Positions 19,021 to 27,272 of a stretch of 64,000 nt of DNA are shown here, in pieces (within the stretch, counting starts at the first letter, position 1; the number at the start of each line of letters is the position of its first letter). The stretch is from Flavobacterium haoranii (GTDB lineage: Bacteria > Bacteroidota > Bacteroidia > Flavobacteriales > Flavobacteriaceae). The stretch covers positions 682,001 through 746,000 of the forward strand of contig NZ_CP045292.1 in NCBI RefSeq assembly GCF_009363055.1, in the 5' to 3' direction. Under the pieces are notes generated by a model, which saw only the letters and a list, made by a program, of their open reading frames with translations, did no database searches and was not told the DNA's origin. Position numbers and translations under genes: made by a program.

Positions 19021-19411
19021 AACCACATTATTTCTGAATGAATAAATTCTTTAAAAAAAATAAATGGTAGAGACTTGGGGTTGTTTAATTTTTTAGGAGC
19101 AAAAATCTGTGACATAAATTAATTATGTCATAAAAATTTTAACTAAATCCATTGGGGTGGATTAACATTTTGCAATAGCAAATAAAAACTTCAAATGGGG
19201 CCTATCTCTTAACTTAACGGTACGAAGTTATATAATTTAGAAACGAGTAAAAGAATAATAGCTTTATTTTTCGATGAAAAGATTGAAATAATCTTTGAAT
19301 TAACTGTTTTTTAATAAAAAAGGTTTAGTTTATTTAAATTATATTTACTTACTTTAGGATATAATAGGATACTAATAATTTTAAAATGATTATTAACGAA
19401 ATCTTCAAACT
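19021..19411. promoter_or_regulatory. divergent intergenic region with a perfect inverted repeat
   Basis: This 391-bp gap separates the adhesin operon (minus) and sixA (plus). TGACATAA at 19110-19117 and TTATGTCA at 19123-19130 form a perfect 8-bp inverted repeat with a 5-bp centre, about 90 bp upstream of the adhesin start. The shape suits a dimeric regulator of the adhesin operon, but none is identified. I found no exact TAnnTTTG box for either gene and no coding frame. Confidence 0.4.
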
Positions 19412-19927
19412 ATGAAAAATCTAATATTAATAAGACACGCAAAGTCAAGTTGGGAAACTCCCTTGAGAGATATAGACCGACCATTATCTAAAAGAGGTAT
19501 AGATGATGCACATTTAATTTCATCAAAGATTATTGATTTTTTACCAAAAACATTTGTAGTTTGGAGTAGCGTAGCTAAGAGGGCTAAAGAAACTGCTTTA
19601 ATTCTTACGCAAAATCTTGGAATACCAAATGAAACTATTTTTTTAAAAGACGGATTGTATACATTTGATGAATTTCAGTTAGAAGATGAAATTAAGAAAT
19701 GTGAAAATAAATACGATAACTTAATTCTTTTTGGGCATAACGATGCTATTACAAATTTTGTTAATAAATTTGGGAATCTTTTTATGGATAATGTTCCTAC
19801 TACAGGTTTTGTCTCTTTAGAGATACAAATACAAGATTGGAAAGAACTAAAAAAAGGAAAGACTGTTAAAACAATTTTCCCAAGTCATTTTAAACATGAG
19901 CAATATAAACCACAATCAATACATTGA
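19412..19927 (+). CDS. sixA: SixA-type phosphohistidine phosphatase
   Basis: 171 residues of the histidine phosphatase (phosphoglycerate mutase-like) family. The catalytic RHAKSSW is at residues 7-13, DRPLSKRG follows, and the second His lies in LFGHND near 110. SixA removes phosphate from histidine phosphotransfer domains in E. coli; in Bacteroidetes it is often linked to ppk, as here. It overlaps ppk1 by 32 bp, implying translational coupling and a shared role in polyphosphate or phosphate signalling. Confidence 0.85.
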   Translation: MKNLILIRHAKSSWETPLRDIDRPLSKRGIDDAHLISSKIIDFLPKTFVVWSSVAKRAKETALILTQNLGIPNETIFLKDGLYTFDEFQLEDEIKKCENKYDNLILFGHNDAITNFVNKFGNLFMDNVPTTGFVSLEIQIQDWKELKKGKTVKTIFPSHFKHEQYKPQSIH

Positions 19928-22010
19928 TAGAGAAAAAAGTTGGTTAACCTTTAATGCTAGAGTATTACAAGAAGCTGCCGATGAAACGGTGCCACTATTA
20001 GATAGATTAAGATTTTTAGGAATTTTTTCTAATAATTTAGACGAATTTTTTAGAGTTCGTTATGCCGCTATTAGAAGAATGAAAATGGAGAAGAATGAAA
20101 ATGCCAGTAAATTACTTGGTGGTGTTACTCCAGAAAAACTTCTAAAAGAGATTACAGAAATTGTTATTGAACAACAATCAGAAAGTTTACGTATTTTAAG
20201 TGAAATAGAAAAACGTCTCGAACAAGAGAATATTTTTATTATCAACGAAAAGCAACTTTCTAAAGATCAAGAGAATTTTATTCGCGACTTTTTTATACAA
20301 AGGGTTAGTCCAGCTGTAGTAACCATTATGTTAAATGATTTAGATAAGTTTCCGTTACTTAAGGATACATCTGGATATTTAGCAGTAAAATTGGTTATGA
20401 AAAATACGTCGACATCAATTTTCGATAAATTGCATTTGAATAAAGAAGTACGCTATGCTATTGTAGAAATTCCTAGTACAATAAATAGATTTGTTGTTTT
20501 ACCTTCAAATTCAGAAAAGCAATATATAATTTTATTAGACGATGTAATTCGTCATAATCTAAATTACTTGTTTAATATTTTCGAATATGAAAGTATTTCG
20601 GCACACATGATTAAAATTACTCGTGATGCCGAATTAGAGTTTGATAGCGATTTAAGTAAAAGTTTCATAGAAAAAGTATCAGATAGTGTTAAAGAAAGAA
20701 GAGTAGGAGAAACGGTTCGTTTTATATATGACCAAGCTATCGAAAAAGATACATTAGAATTTTTATTGAAACGAATGAACATTGATAGTTCAGATAGTAT
20801 CATTCCAGGTGGTCGTTATCATAATAGACGCGATTATATGAGTTTTCCTAATTTAGGAAGATATGATTTGTTATATAAAGAAAATCCACCTTTACCGGTT
20901 CCAGGCTTAGATTTAGAAGGAAGTATGCTTCAAAAAATAAGAGAAAAAGATTATTTGTTAAGCGCTCCCTATCAGTCATTTTCTTACATTATTAAATTTT
21001 TAAGAGAAGCCGCTCTTGATCCAAAAGTAGCTTCAATTAAAATTACTTTATATCGTTTAGCAAAGAATTCGCAAATTGTGAGTTCGTTGATAAATGCTGC
21101 AAAAAACGGAAAGCGTGTAGTAGTTCAAATCGAATTGCAAGCTCGTTTCGACGAAGCTAGTAATATTTCTTATGCCGAGCAAATGCAAACCGAAGGAATA
21201 GAATTAATTTTTGGGGTAAAAGGTTTAAAAGTTCACAGTAAAGTATGTGTTATAGATAGAATTGAAGAGGGTAAAGTAAAACGTTACGGATTTATTTCTA
21301 CAGGAAATTTTAATGAGAATACTGCAAAAATTTATACTGATAATACCATTTTTACAGCCAATTCTCAAATTTTAAAAGATGCTTCAAAAGTATTTGAATT
21401 TTTTGAGGTGAATTATAAAGTACACCGTTACAAACATTTATTTGTTTCGCCACATTACACACGATTAAAATTTAATAAATTAATTGATAGAGAAATTTTA
21501 AACGCAATTGATGGTAAAGAAGCTTACATAAAATTGAAAATGAATAGTTTAACCGATTTTAAAATGATCGATAAACTATACGATGCCAGTAGAGCTGGTG
21601 TAAAGATTCAATTAATTATTAGAGGAATTTGTTGTTTAATTCCTGGAGTTCAAGGAATGAGTGAAAATATTGAAGCTATTAGCATCGTAGATAAGTATTT
21701 AGAACATTCACGTATTTATATTTTTGGTAACGAAGGGAATCCTGATGTTTTTATTTCTTCAGCAGATTTTATGACAAGAAATTTAGATGCCAGAGTTGAA
21801 GTTACTTGTCCTATTTATGAAGATAATATTAAAGAAGAATTAATTGACACTTTTGAAATAGGTTGGAAAGCAAATGTTAAAGCTCGTATTCATTCCGATG
21901 ATTTAAAGAATAGATATCGTAAACCTGAAGGAGAAAAACCTTTTAGAGCACAAGCCGAGTTATATCGATATTATCAAAATAAATTAGAAGTTATTGCCGA
22001 AAGAGTTTAA
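19896..22010 (+). CDS. ppk1: polyphosphate kinase 1
   Basis: 704 residues, standard length. The N domain starts YIDREKSWLTFNARVLQEA; NNLDEFFRVRYAAIRR is a family signature. The autophosphorylated His lies in LKVHSKVCVID, followed by STGNFNENTAKIYTD, and the second phospholipase D-like half has HSRIYIFG and SADFMTRNLDARVE. PPK1 reversibly makes long-chain polyphosphate from ATP at the inner membrane. It overlaps the sixA end and is followed 1 bp later by ppx, a complete synthesis and degradation operon. Confidence 0.96.
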   Translation: MSNINHNQYIDREKSWLTFNARVLQEAADETVPLLDRLRFLGIFSNNLDEFFRVRYAAIRRMKMEKNENASKLLGGVTPEKLLKEITEIVIEQQSESLRILSEIEKRLEQENIFIINEKQLSKDQENFIRDFFIQRVSPAVVTIMLNDLDKFPLLKDTSGYLAVKLVMKNTSTSIFDKLHLNKEVRYAIVEIPSTINRFVVLPSNSEKQYIILLDDVIRHNLNYLFNIFEYESISAHMIKITRDAELEFDSDLSKSFIEKVSDSVKERRVGETVRFIYDQAIEKDTLEFLLKRMNIDSSDSIIPGGRYHNRRDYMSFPNLGRYDLLYKENPPLPVPGLDLEGSMLQKIREKDYLLSAPYQSFSYIIKFLREAALDPKVASIKITLYRLAKNSQIVSSLINAAKNGKRVVVQIELQARFDEASNISYAEQMQTEGIELIFGVKGLKVHSKVCVIDRIEEGKVKRYGFISTGNFNENTAKIYTDNTIFTANSQILKDASKVFEFFEVNYKVHRYKHLFVSPHYTRLKFNKLIDREILNAIDGKEAYIKLKMNSLTDFKMIDKLYDASRAGVKIQLIIRGICCLIPGVQGMSENIEAISIVDKYLEHSRIYIFGNEGNPDVFISSADFMTRNLDARVEVTCPIYEDNIKEELIDTFEIGWKANVKARIHSDDLKNRYRKPEGEKPFRAQAELYRYYQNKLEVIAERV

Positions 22011-22011
22011 T

Positions 22012-22902
22012 ATGATTACAATAAAAAAATATGCTGCAATAGATATAGGTTCCAATGCTATGAGATTATTGGTAACCAATATTGTTGAACAACCAGGGCA
22101 ACCTACGCAATTTAATAAAAGTTCATTAGTTCGTGTGCCTATTCGTTTAGGTCAAGATGCTTTTACCGTTGGCGATATTTCTGAAGAGAATATTAATAGA
22201 ATGGTAGATGCTATGAAAGCATTTAACTTGTTAATGAAGGTTCATAAGGTCGAAAAATATAGAGCTTGTGCAACTTCAGCAATGCGTGAAGCTAATAATG
22301 GAGTAGATGTAGTAAATTTAATAAAGAAAAAAGCTGATATTAAGATTGATATAATTGATGGTAAAAAAGAAGCTGCGATTATTGCGGCTTCCGATTTAAA
22401 ACAATTTATTAACACTGATAAAACATATTTATATGTAGATGTTGGTGGTGGTAGTACTGAGTTTTCTCTTTTTTCTGAAGGAAAAATTGTAGTATCAAAA
22501 TCATTTAAAAATGGTACCGTTCGTTTACTAAATAATATGGTTTCTGATATTGTTTGGACAGAAATAGAAAAATGGATTAAAACAATTACTGCCCCTTACG
22601 ACGAAATTACTCTAATTGGTTCGGGTGGAAATATTAATAAATTATTCAAACTTTCTGAAAAACACCAGTCAAAACCTTTGTCATATGTTTATATGAATTC
22701 GCAATTTCAAAAATTAAACAGTATGTCATATGAACAACGCATTTCAGAATTAGGTTTAAATCCAGATCGTGCCGATGTAATTATTCCTGCGACTCGAATT
22801 TATTTAAATGCCATGAAATGGAGTGGAGCAAGACAAATTTATGTTCCAAAAATTGGACTTTCTGATGGAATTGTGAAAGCCATGTATTACGGAAAATTAT
22901 AA
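22012..22902 (+). CDS. ppx: exopolyphosphatase (Ppx/GppA family)
   Basis: 296 residues from ATG 22012, giving MITIKKYAAIDIGSNAMRLLV; a TTG at 21994 inside ppk1 is rejected. AAIDIGSNAMRLL and VDVGGGSTEFSLF are the two phosphate-binding loops of the ASKHA fold, and LIGSGGNINKL completes the nucleotide pocket. It is the short form, without the C-terminal HD domain of E. coli Ppx. It hydrolyses polyphosphate or pppGpp; its place after ppk1 favours polyphosphate. Confidence 0.9.
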   Translation: MITIKKYAAIDIGSNAMRLLVTNIVEQPGQPTQFNKSSLVRVPIRLGQDAFTVGDISEENINRMVDAMKAFNLLMKVHKVEKYRACATSAMREANNGVDVVNLIKKKADIKIDIIDGKKEAAIIAASDLKQFINTDKTYLYVDVGGGSTEFSLFSEGKIVVSKSFKNGTVRLLNNMVSDIVWTEIEKWIKTITAPYDEITLIGSGGNINKLFKLSEKHQSKPLSYVYMNSQFQKLNSMSYEQRISELGLNPDRADVIIPATRIYLNAMKWSGARQIYVPKIGLSDGIVKAMYYGKL

Positions 22903-22905
22903 ATA

Positions 22906-23072
22906 CTACTTTTTATTTTTTATTAAAATAAAGATTAAAATTGCCAAACCAGCAACTATAGATAAATAAGCTTTTAAATTATCGTTAAGTTTTAAATTAT
23001 CAAGATCTATAGCGGTTATACCAAAAGTAATTAAGAATGCACTTGTAAAATTTAAAAAAGTATTTTTTTCAT
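22906..23072 (-). pseudogene. small membrane protein gene with an apparent 1-nt deletion after its start codon
   Basis: From ATG 23072 the frame is ATG followed by seven A and stops after six codons. If the tract had eight A, the product would be a 55-residue protein: MKKNTFLNFTSAFLITFG, TAIDLDNLKLNDN, LSIVAGLAILIFILIKNKK, with two hydrophobic segments and a basic tail. That frame is open to the TAG at 22906. It lies 19 bp after dnaX on the same strand. It may be a real gene with a sequencing error, a slippage-dependent gene or a recent pseudogene. Confidence 0.55.
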
Positions 23073-23091
23073 TTAAAATTTATTTAGAATT

Positions 23092-24821
23092 TTATAAGTC
23101 TAAATCAAACATTTTCTTCAAAAGATCAAGATTCGGGTTAATTGATTTTAATTTATCATATTTTTCTTGAGGAGTAAAGGCATATCTGTTTTCAGTAACT
23201 TCATTTACTATAACTTCAATTGTAATATCGTGGTTGTGTAATTTTCCTCTTAAATAACCTAATAATTCATTCGCACCCGATAAAAATTCTTCTTTTGTAC
23301 TTTCGTTTGGTAATTCTAATTCAATGACAGTTCCTTTTAATTTTGGATCATTCATTTGCATATAAGTCGCCATTAGTTTTTTACCTTGATCACTTAATTT
23401 TTGAGCAAATTTTGTCCAAAGTAATAACATATCGGTTTCAGAGAATTTTTCTGAAGGTAAAGATTCGTGATGTTTTTGCTGTTGTAGCTGTTGATTTTCA
23501 AATTCTTTTTTAGCCTTAATACTTGCTAATGAAAAAGCAGAAACTCTTGTTCCTAGTGTTTCAGCTTTAGGTAAAACTGGTTTAGGAACTTCAGGTTCTA
23601 TTACTTGTTCTGTTTTTGGTAAACTATTATTTGAAGCAACATTAGCTTTAGTTTGTGCATCAAGATTTGAAGGAACTTCTCTGGTTTTTACTTCAACTAT
23701 CGAATAAGAATTGTTTCTAAAATAAGTAGCAGGAATTATAAAGGACTCAGCTTTTTTTTTTCTCCATCAAAATTGATAGAGGCTAATTGCATTAAGCAAA
23801 GTTCGACTAAAAGTCGTTGATTTTGACTCGTTTTAAATTTTAAATCACAGTCGTTTGCAATTTCAATTCCTTTTAAAAGAAATTCTTGACTCGATTTTTG
23901 AGCTTGAACTTTATAAAGATTTTGAGCATGTTCGCCCGCTTCTAAAAGAACTAATGTTGCCGGATTTTTGCAAACTAATAAATCTCTAAAATGAGAAGCT
24001 AATCCTGCAATAAAATGATGACCATCAAATCCTTTTGCTAAAATATCGTTGTACATTACTAATAATTCAGGAATTTTATTTTCCAAAATTAAATCGGTTA
24101 CTTGTACATAATATTCAAAATCTAAAACGTTTAAATTTTCAGTTACTGCTTGACGTGTTAAATTTTTACCACAATAAGATACTACTCGGTCAAAAATTGA
24201 AAGCGCATCACGCATCGCACCATCTGCTTTTTGAGCAATTATGTGTAAAGCATCGTCTTCAAAAGTAATTTCTTGTTCTTGTGCAATTTCGGCTAAATGT
24301 TCTTTCGCATCTTGAACGGTAATTCTTTTGAAATCAAAAATTTGACAACGCGATAAAATTGTGGGTAATATTTTATGTTTTTCAGTTGTAGCTAAAATAA
24401 AAATAGCATGTCTTGGAGGTTCTTCTAATGTTTTTAAGAAAGCATTAAAAGCGGCTTGCGACAGCATGTGAACCTCGTCAATAATATAAACTTTATATTT
24501 TCCAGTTTGTGGCGGTATTCTAACTTGGTCAATAATATTACGAATATCATCAACACCATTGTTAGAAGCAGCATCTAGTTCAAAAACGTTAAATGAAAAA
24601 TCTTCATTGGGATCGTCATAACCTTCTTGGTTAATTTTTCGAGCTAAAATTCGGGCACAAGTAGTTTTTCCTACACCACGCGGACCTGTAAAAAGTAAGG
24701 CTTGAGCTAAATGATTGTTTTCAATTGCATTTAATAAAGTATTCGTAATAGCCTTTTGTCCCACAACATCTTTAAATGTTTGAGGACGATATTTTCGAGC
24801 TGATACTATAAACTGTTCCAT
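23092..24821 (-). CDS. dnaX: DNA polymerase III subunits gamma/tau, with a frameshift at an A10 tract
   Basis: The first frame (24821-23736) encodes the clamp-loader ATPase: Walker A GPRGVGKT at residues 46-53, DEVHML at 115-120, sensor 1 ATTEKHKILPTILSRCQ, ending DGEKKKLSPL and stop, a gamma-like 361-residue product. The Cys cluster of proteobacterial DnaX is absent, replaced by INQEGYDDPNEDFSF. After the A10 tract (minus strand of 23752-23761), the -1 frame continues without stop to 23092: AESFIIPATYFRNN, a proline-rich linker, then the tau C-terminal domain ending LLKKMFDLDL. Tau (about 576 residues) thus needs a -1 frameshift or one extra A. In E. coli and Thermus dnaX, slippery A tracts do exactly this, so it may be programmed; a homopolymer error is the main alternative. 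Confidence 0.9.
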
Positions 24822-24969
24822 AAATTCAATTGAAACACAAATATAGTTTTACTTCCTTCAAATTACAAGTTTGAAAACCTTAAAAAAGACAAAAGTTATT
24901 CACAATATGTACTTAAAAAAACGATTATGATAAGTAATAAAAATGTTTATTTTTGTGAAAAAGGTTAGT

Positions 24970-25722
24970 ATGATTTGTAAAAATTGTGATGTTCCATTCA
25001 ACGAAGATTTTCAGTTTTGTCCGCATTGTGGTGGAAGAGTTGTAAACGAGCGCGTTACTACAAAATCTTTACTGATTGAATTTGCTGAAAAATTCTTGAG
25101 TTACGACAATAAATTTGCGAAAACATTTAGAATGCTTTTTAAAGCACCTGAAACTGTAATAAATGGTTATTTACAAGGTGCACGACATAAATATATAAAT
25201 CCGTTTACTTATTTATTAATTTCAATTACAATTTCTGGATTGAATATTTATTTGATGAAAAAAGGATTTTATGGCGAAATAAATTTTACAGGTAACAGCG
25301 ATAATAAAATTGAGAATTTTGATATGCAAAATTTTACATCATCAATTTTTGATTATCACAGTTTTATAACTACAGCATTTATTCCTTTTTTTGCATTATT
25401 ATCGAAGTTGGTTTTTTGGAAACGAAAAGATTACAATTTTGCAGAACACAATATTATTTATTGCTACACCTATAACCATGTATCAATTTTAACCATTAGT
25501 TTAATAATAGTTCTTGGTTTCTTTGTTAAAAGCTACATGACATTATCAGCATTAATGTATCCCATTATTTTTGGTTATCATTTCTATGCTTTAAAAAGAA
25601 TTTTTAATCTTACTATAAAACAATTGATACTTAAATCATTGTTGTTTTTTGTGTTATTAGCTTTCTTTTATATTGTAATCTTATTTATAATAGGAATGTT
25701 GATGTTTAAATCGATGTTGTAA
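24970..25722 (+). CDS. DUF3667 membrane protein with N-terminal zinc ribbon
   Basis: About 250 residues from ATG 24970 (MICKNCDVPF); the frame also offers an ATG at 24943 adding nine residues. CKNC and CPHCGG form a zinc ribbon at residues 3-25. YLQGARHKYINPFTYLLISITISG is typical of DUF3667, followed by four hydrophobic segments (FITTAFIPFFALL; ILTISLIIVLGFF; ALMYPIIFGYHF; a long C-terminal one). The function is unknown. It diverges from dnaX. Confidence 0.8.
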   Translation: MICKNCDVPFNEDFQFCPHCGGRVVNERVTTKSLLIEFAEKFLSYDNKFAKTFRMLFKAPETVINGYLQGARHKYINPFTYLLISITISGLNIYLMKKGFYGEINFTGNSDNKIENFDMQNFTSSIFDYHSFITTAFIPFFALLSKLVFWKRKDYNFAEHNIIYCYTYNHVSILTISLIIVLGFFVKSYMTLSALMYPIIFGYHFYALKRIFNLTIKQLILKSLLFFVLLAFFYIVILFIIGMLMFKSML

Positions 25723-25725
25723 ATT

Positions 25726-26019
25726 TTAAGAAGAAAGTTTTATTAAGTTTTCTAAAATTTTAACCGCTTCAGATGAAGTATTAGCCGAATAACCCGCAAC
25801 AAAAACTCCTTTTTTATCTTCGAAAGAAGAAATTCCATACACAATAGATTCATCATCTGGGTTCGAATTTCCTTCATATCTATAAATATGATGAATAATA
25901 AATCCATCGGGATCCATTATAATTTCATTTTCATGTATGTTATAATCAAAATCAAATCCTTTGCTTTTTAGTTCTTCTAATGCTACTGAAACCGAAGCAT
26001 AATGATATTCTATTTTCAT
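25726..26019 (-). CDS. small conserved protein, family often named phosphoribosylpyrophosphate synthetase
   Basis: 97 residues from ATG 26019 ([21 protein letters not shown]). The frame runs open upstream to 26412, but that part is antisense to RNase P RNA and not protein-like, so I cut it. [24 protein letters not shown] and [14 protein letters not shown] mark a small alpha/beta family common in Flavobacteriia. The database name refers to PRPP synthetase, but no PRPP-synthetase motif is visible, so treat the function as unknown. It is convergent with the DUF3667 gene, 3 bp apart. Confidence 0.75.
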   Translation of the reverse strand: MKIEYHYASVSVALEELKSKGFDFDYNIHENEIIMDPDGFIIHHIYRYEGNSNPDDESIVYGISSFEDKKGVFVAGYSANTSSEAVKILENLIKLSS

Positions 26020-26081
26020 CTTTTTTCTTTTAAAGTTACAATTTATATGTGATAAAGTTTTTAAGGTAATGTTAAAGTGTT

Positions 26082-26089
26082 TACTTTTG
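26082..26089 (+). promoter_or_regulatory. -7 element of the RNase P RNA promoter
   Basis: TACTTTTG matches TAnnTTTG exactly and would place the start near 26095, at the first helix of the RNA. No clear -33 TTG is seen at 19-20 bp. Confidence 0.5.
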
Positions 26090-26090
26090 C

Positions 26091-26386
26091 GCCCGCAGAC
26101 CGTCTTATCGCTGCTCGAAAGAGGAGAGGAAAGTCCGGACACCATAGAGCAAGCATAGCGGGTAACGCCCGTCCGTTGAAAGGCGAGGACAAGTGCAACA
26201 GAAAGTATGTACAGGTAATGCTGTAGTGAAACCAGGTAAACTCTATGCGGTGAAATGCCATGTATATCAGCAATTAAGAGCTGCTCGTTCATGCTGAGGG
26301 GTAGGCAGATGGATTCCGTGAGTAATTGCGGAACTAGATAAATGATAAGACTCCTTTTGGAGACAGAACCCGGCTTATAGGTCTGC
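26091..26386 (+). ncRNA. rnpB: RNase P RNA, bacterial type A
   Basis: The 5' GCAGACC pairs with the 3' GGTCTGC to form P1. AGAGGAAAGTCCGGAC (about 26125-26140) and ACAGAACCCGGCTTAT (about 26363-26378) are the conserved P4 halves, and GGGTAACGCCCG, AAGTGCAACAGAAAG, GTGAAACCAGGTAAAC and AGATAAATGATAAG are diagnostic. A run of nine T follows directly as terminator. It is the catalytic RNA for 5' tRNA maturation. Open frames on the opposite strand here are spurious. Confidence 0.95.
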
Positions 26387-26400
26387 TTTTTTTTTAAAAC

Positions 26401-26437
26401 AAAAAATGTCATTTTAATTTACTTAAAATGACATTTT
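26401..26437. terminator. hairpin terminator for the LOG gene
   Basis: AAAAATGTCATTTTAA and TTAAAATGACATTTTT pair around a short loop. It sits between the rnpB 3' end and the convergent LOG stop and can work on both strands. Confidence 0.7.
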
Positions 26438-26458
26438 TATTTAAAGTTTATCACCAAA

Positions 26459-27184
26459 TTAGAAGTTAGGCGATAAATTATATTTTTTGTAGAAATTATC
26501 TAAAGCTTCTAAAACTTCATCCTCGTTGTCTACTATTTTAAACAAGTTTAAATCTTCTGGACTCACATTTTGGAATTTTTCTAATAAAACGGCTTTTACC
26601 CAATCCATTAAACCTGTCCAAAATTCTGTTCCAACTAAGATAATAGGAAATTTTGCAATTTTCTTAGTCTGAATTAAAGTAATCGCTTCAAATAATTCGT
26701 CTAACGTTCCAAAACCACCAGGCATAACTACAAATCCTTGAGAATACTTAACAAACATTACCTTTCTTACGAAGAAGTAATCGAAGTTTAAGTTTTTATC
26801 TCTATCTATATAAGGATTAAAGTGTTGCTCGAAAGGTAACTCGATATTTAAACCAACTGAAGTTCCGCCACCGTAGTGCGCTCCTTTGTTACCTGCTTCC
26901 ATAATTCCAGGTCCACCACCAGTAATTACACCGTAACCAGCTTTACTGATTTTGTAAGCAATTTTTTCAGCTAATAAATAATATTTGTCTTCAGGTTTTG
27001 TTCTTGCTGAACCAAAAATAGAAACACAAGGACCAATTCTTCCCATCGATTCGTAACCATTTACGAATTCCGACATGATTTTAAAAATTGCCCATGAGTC
27101 GTTTGTACGTATTTCGTTCCAAGTTTTTTGTTTAAATTTCTCTTGGATTCTGTGATCGTCATTTTCGTATTGATCTGCTGCCAT
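26459..27184 (-). CDS. LOG family protein (TIGR00730), putative nucleoside 5'-monophosphate phosphoribohydrolase
   Basis: 241 residues. GGGPGIMEAGNKGA at about 97-110 and VMPGGFGTLDELFEAIT near 162-178 are the PGGxGTxxE signature of LOG (lysine-decarboxylase-like) proteins, which release the base from nucleotides and make free cytokinin in plants; bacterial roles are mostly in nucleotide salvage. The N-terminal acidic extension (MAADQYENDDHRIQEKFKQ) is usual in Bacteroidetes. It sits between rnpB and uvrA, with its own terminator. Confidence 0.88.
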   Translation of the reverse strand: MAADQYENDDHRIQEKFKQKTWNEIRTNDSWAIFKIMSEFVNGYESMGRIGPCVSIFGSARTKPEDKYYLLAEKIAYKISKAGYGVITGGGPGIMEAGNKGAHYGGGTSVGLNIELPFEQHFNPYIDRDKNLNFDYFFVRKVMFVKYSQGFVVMPGGFGTLDELFEAITLIQTKKIAKFPIILVGTEFWTGLMDWVKAVLLEKFQNVSPEDLNLFKIVDNEDEVLEALDNFYKKYNLSPNF

Positions 27185-27272
27185 AATAAAATTAAATTAA
27201 TTTGTTGGTAAACAAATAATTAAGTTAAACATTAAATCTTGAGCAGTGTTGTTGTGTGAAGTAATTAGAGCG

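Noticed and set aside
26020..26412. N-terminal extension of the small minus-strand gene to 26412, and another frame at 26061-26273
   Set aside because: The segment is antisense to the RNase P RNA, whose conserved helices are clear; the predicted residues are not protein-like.
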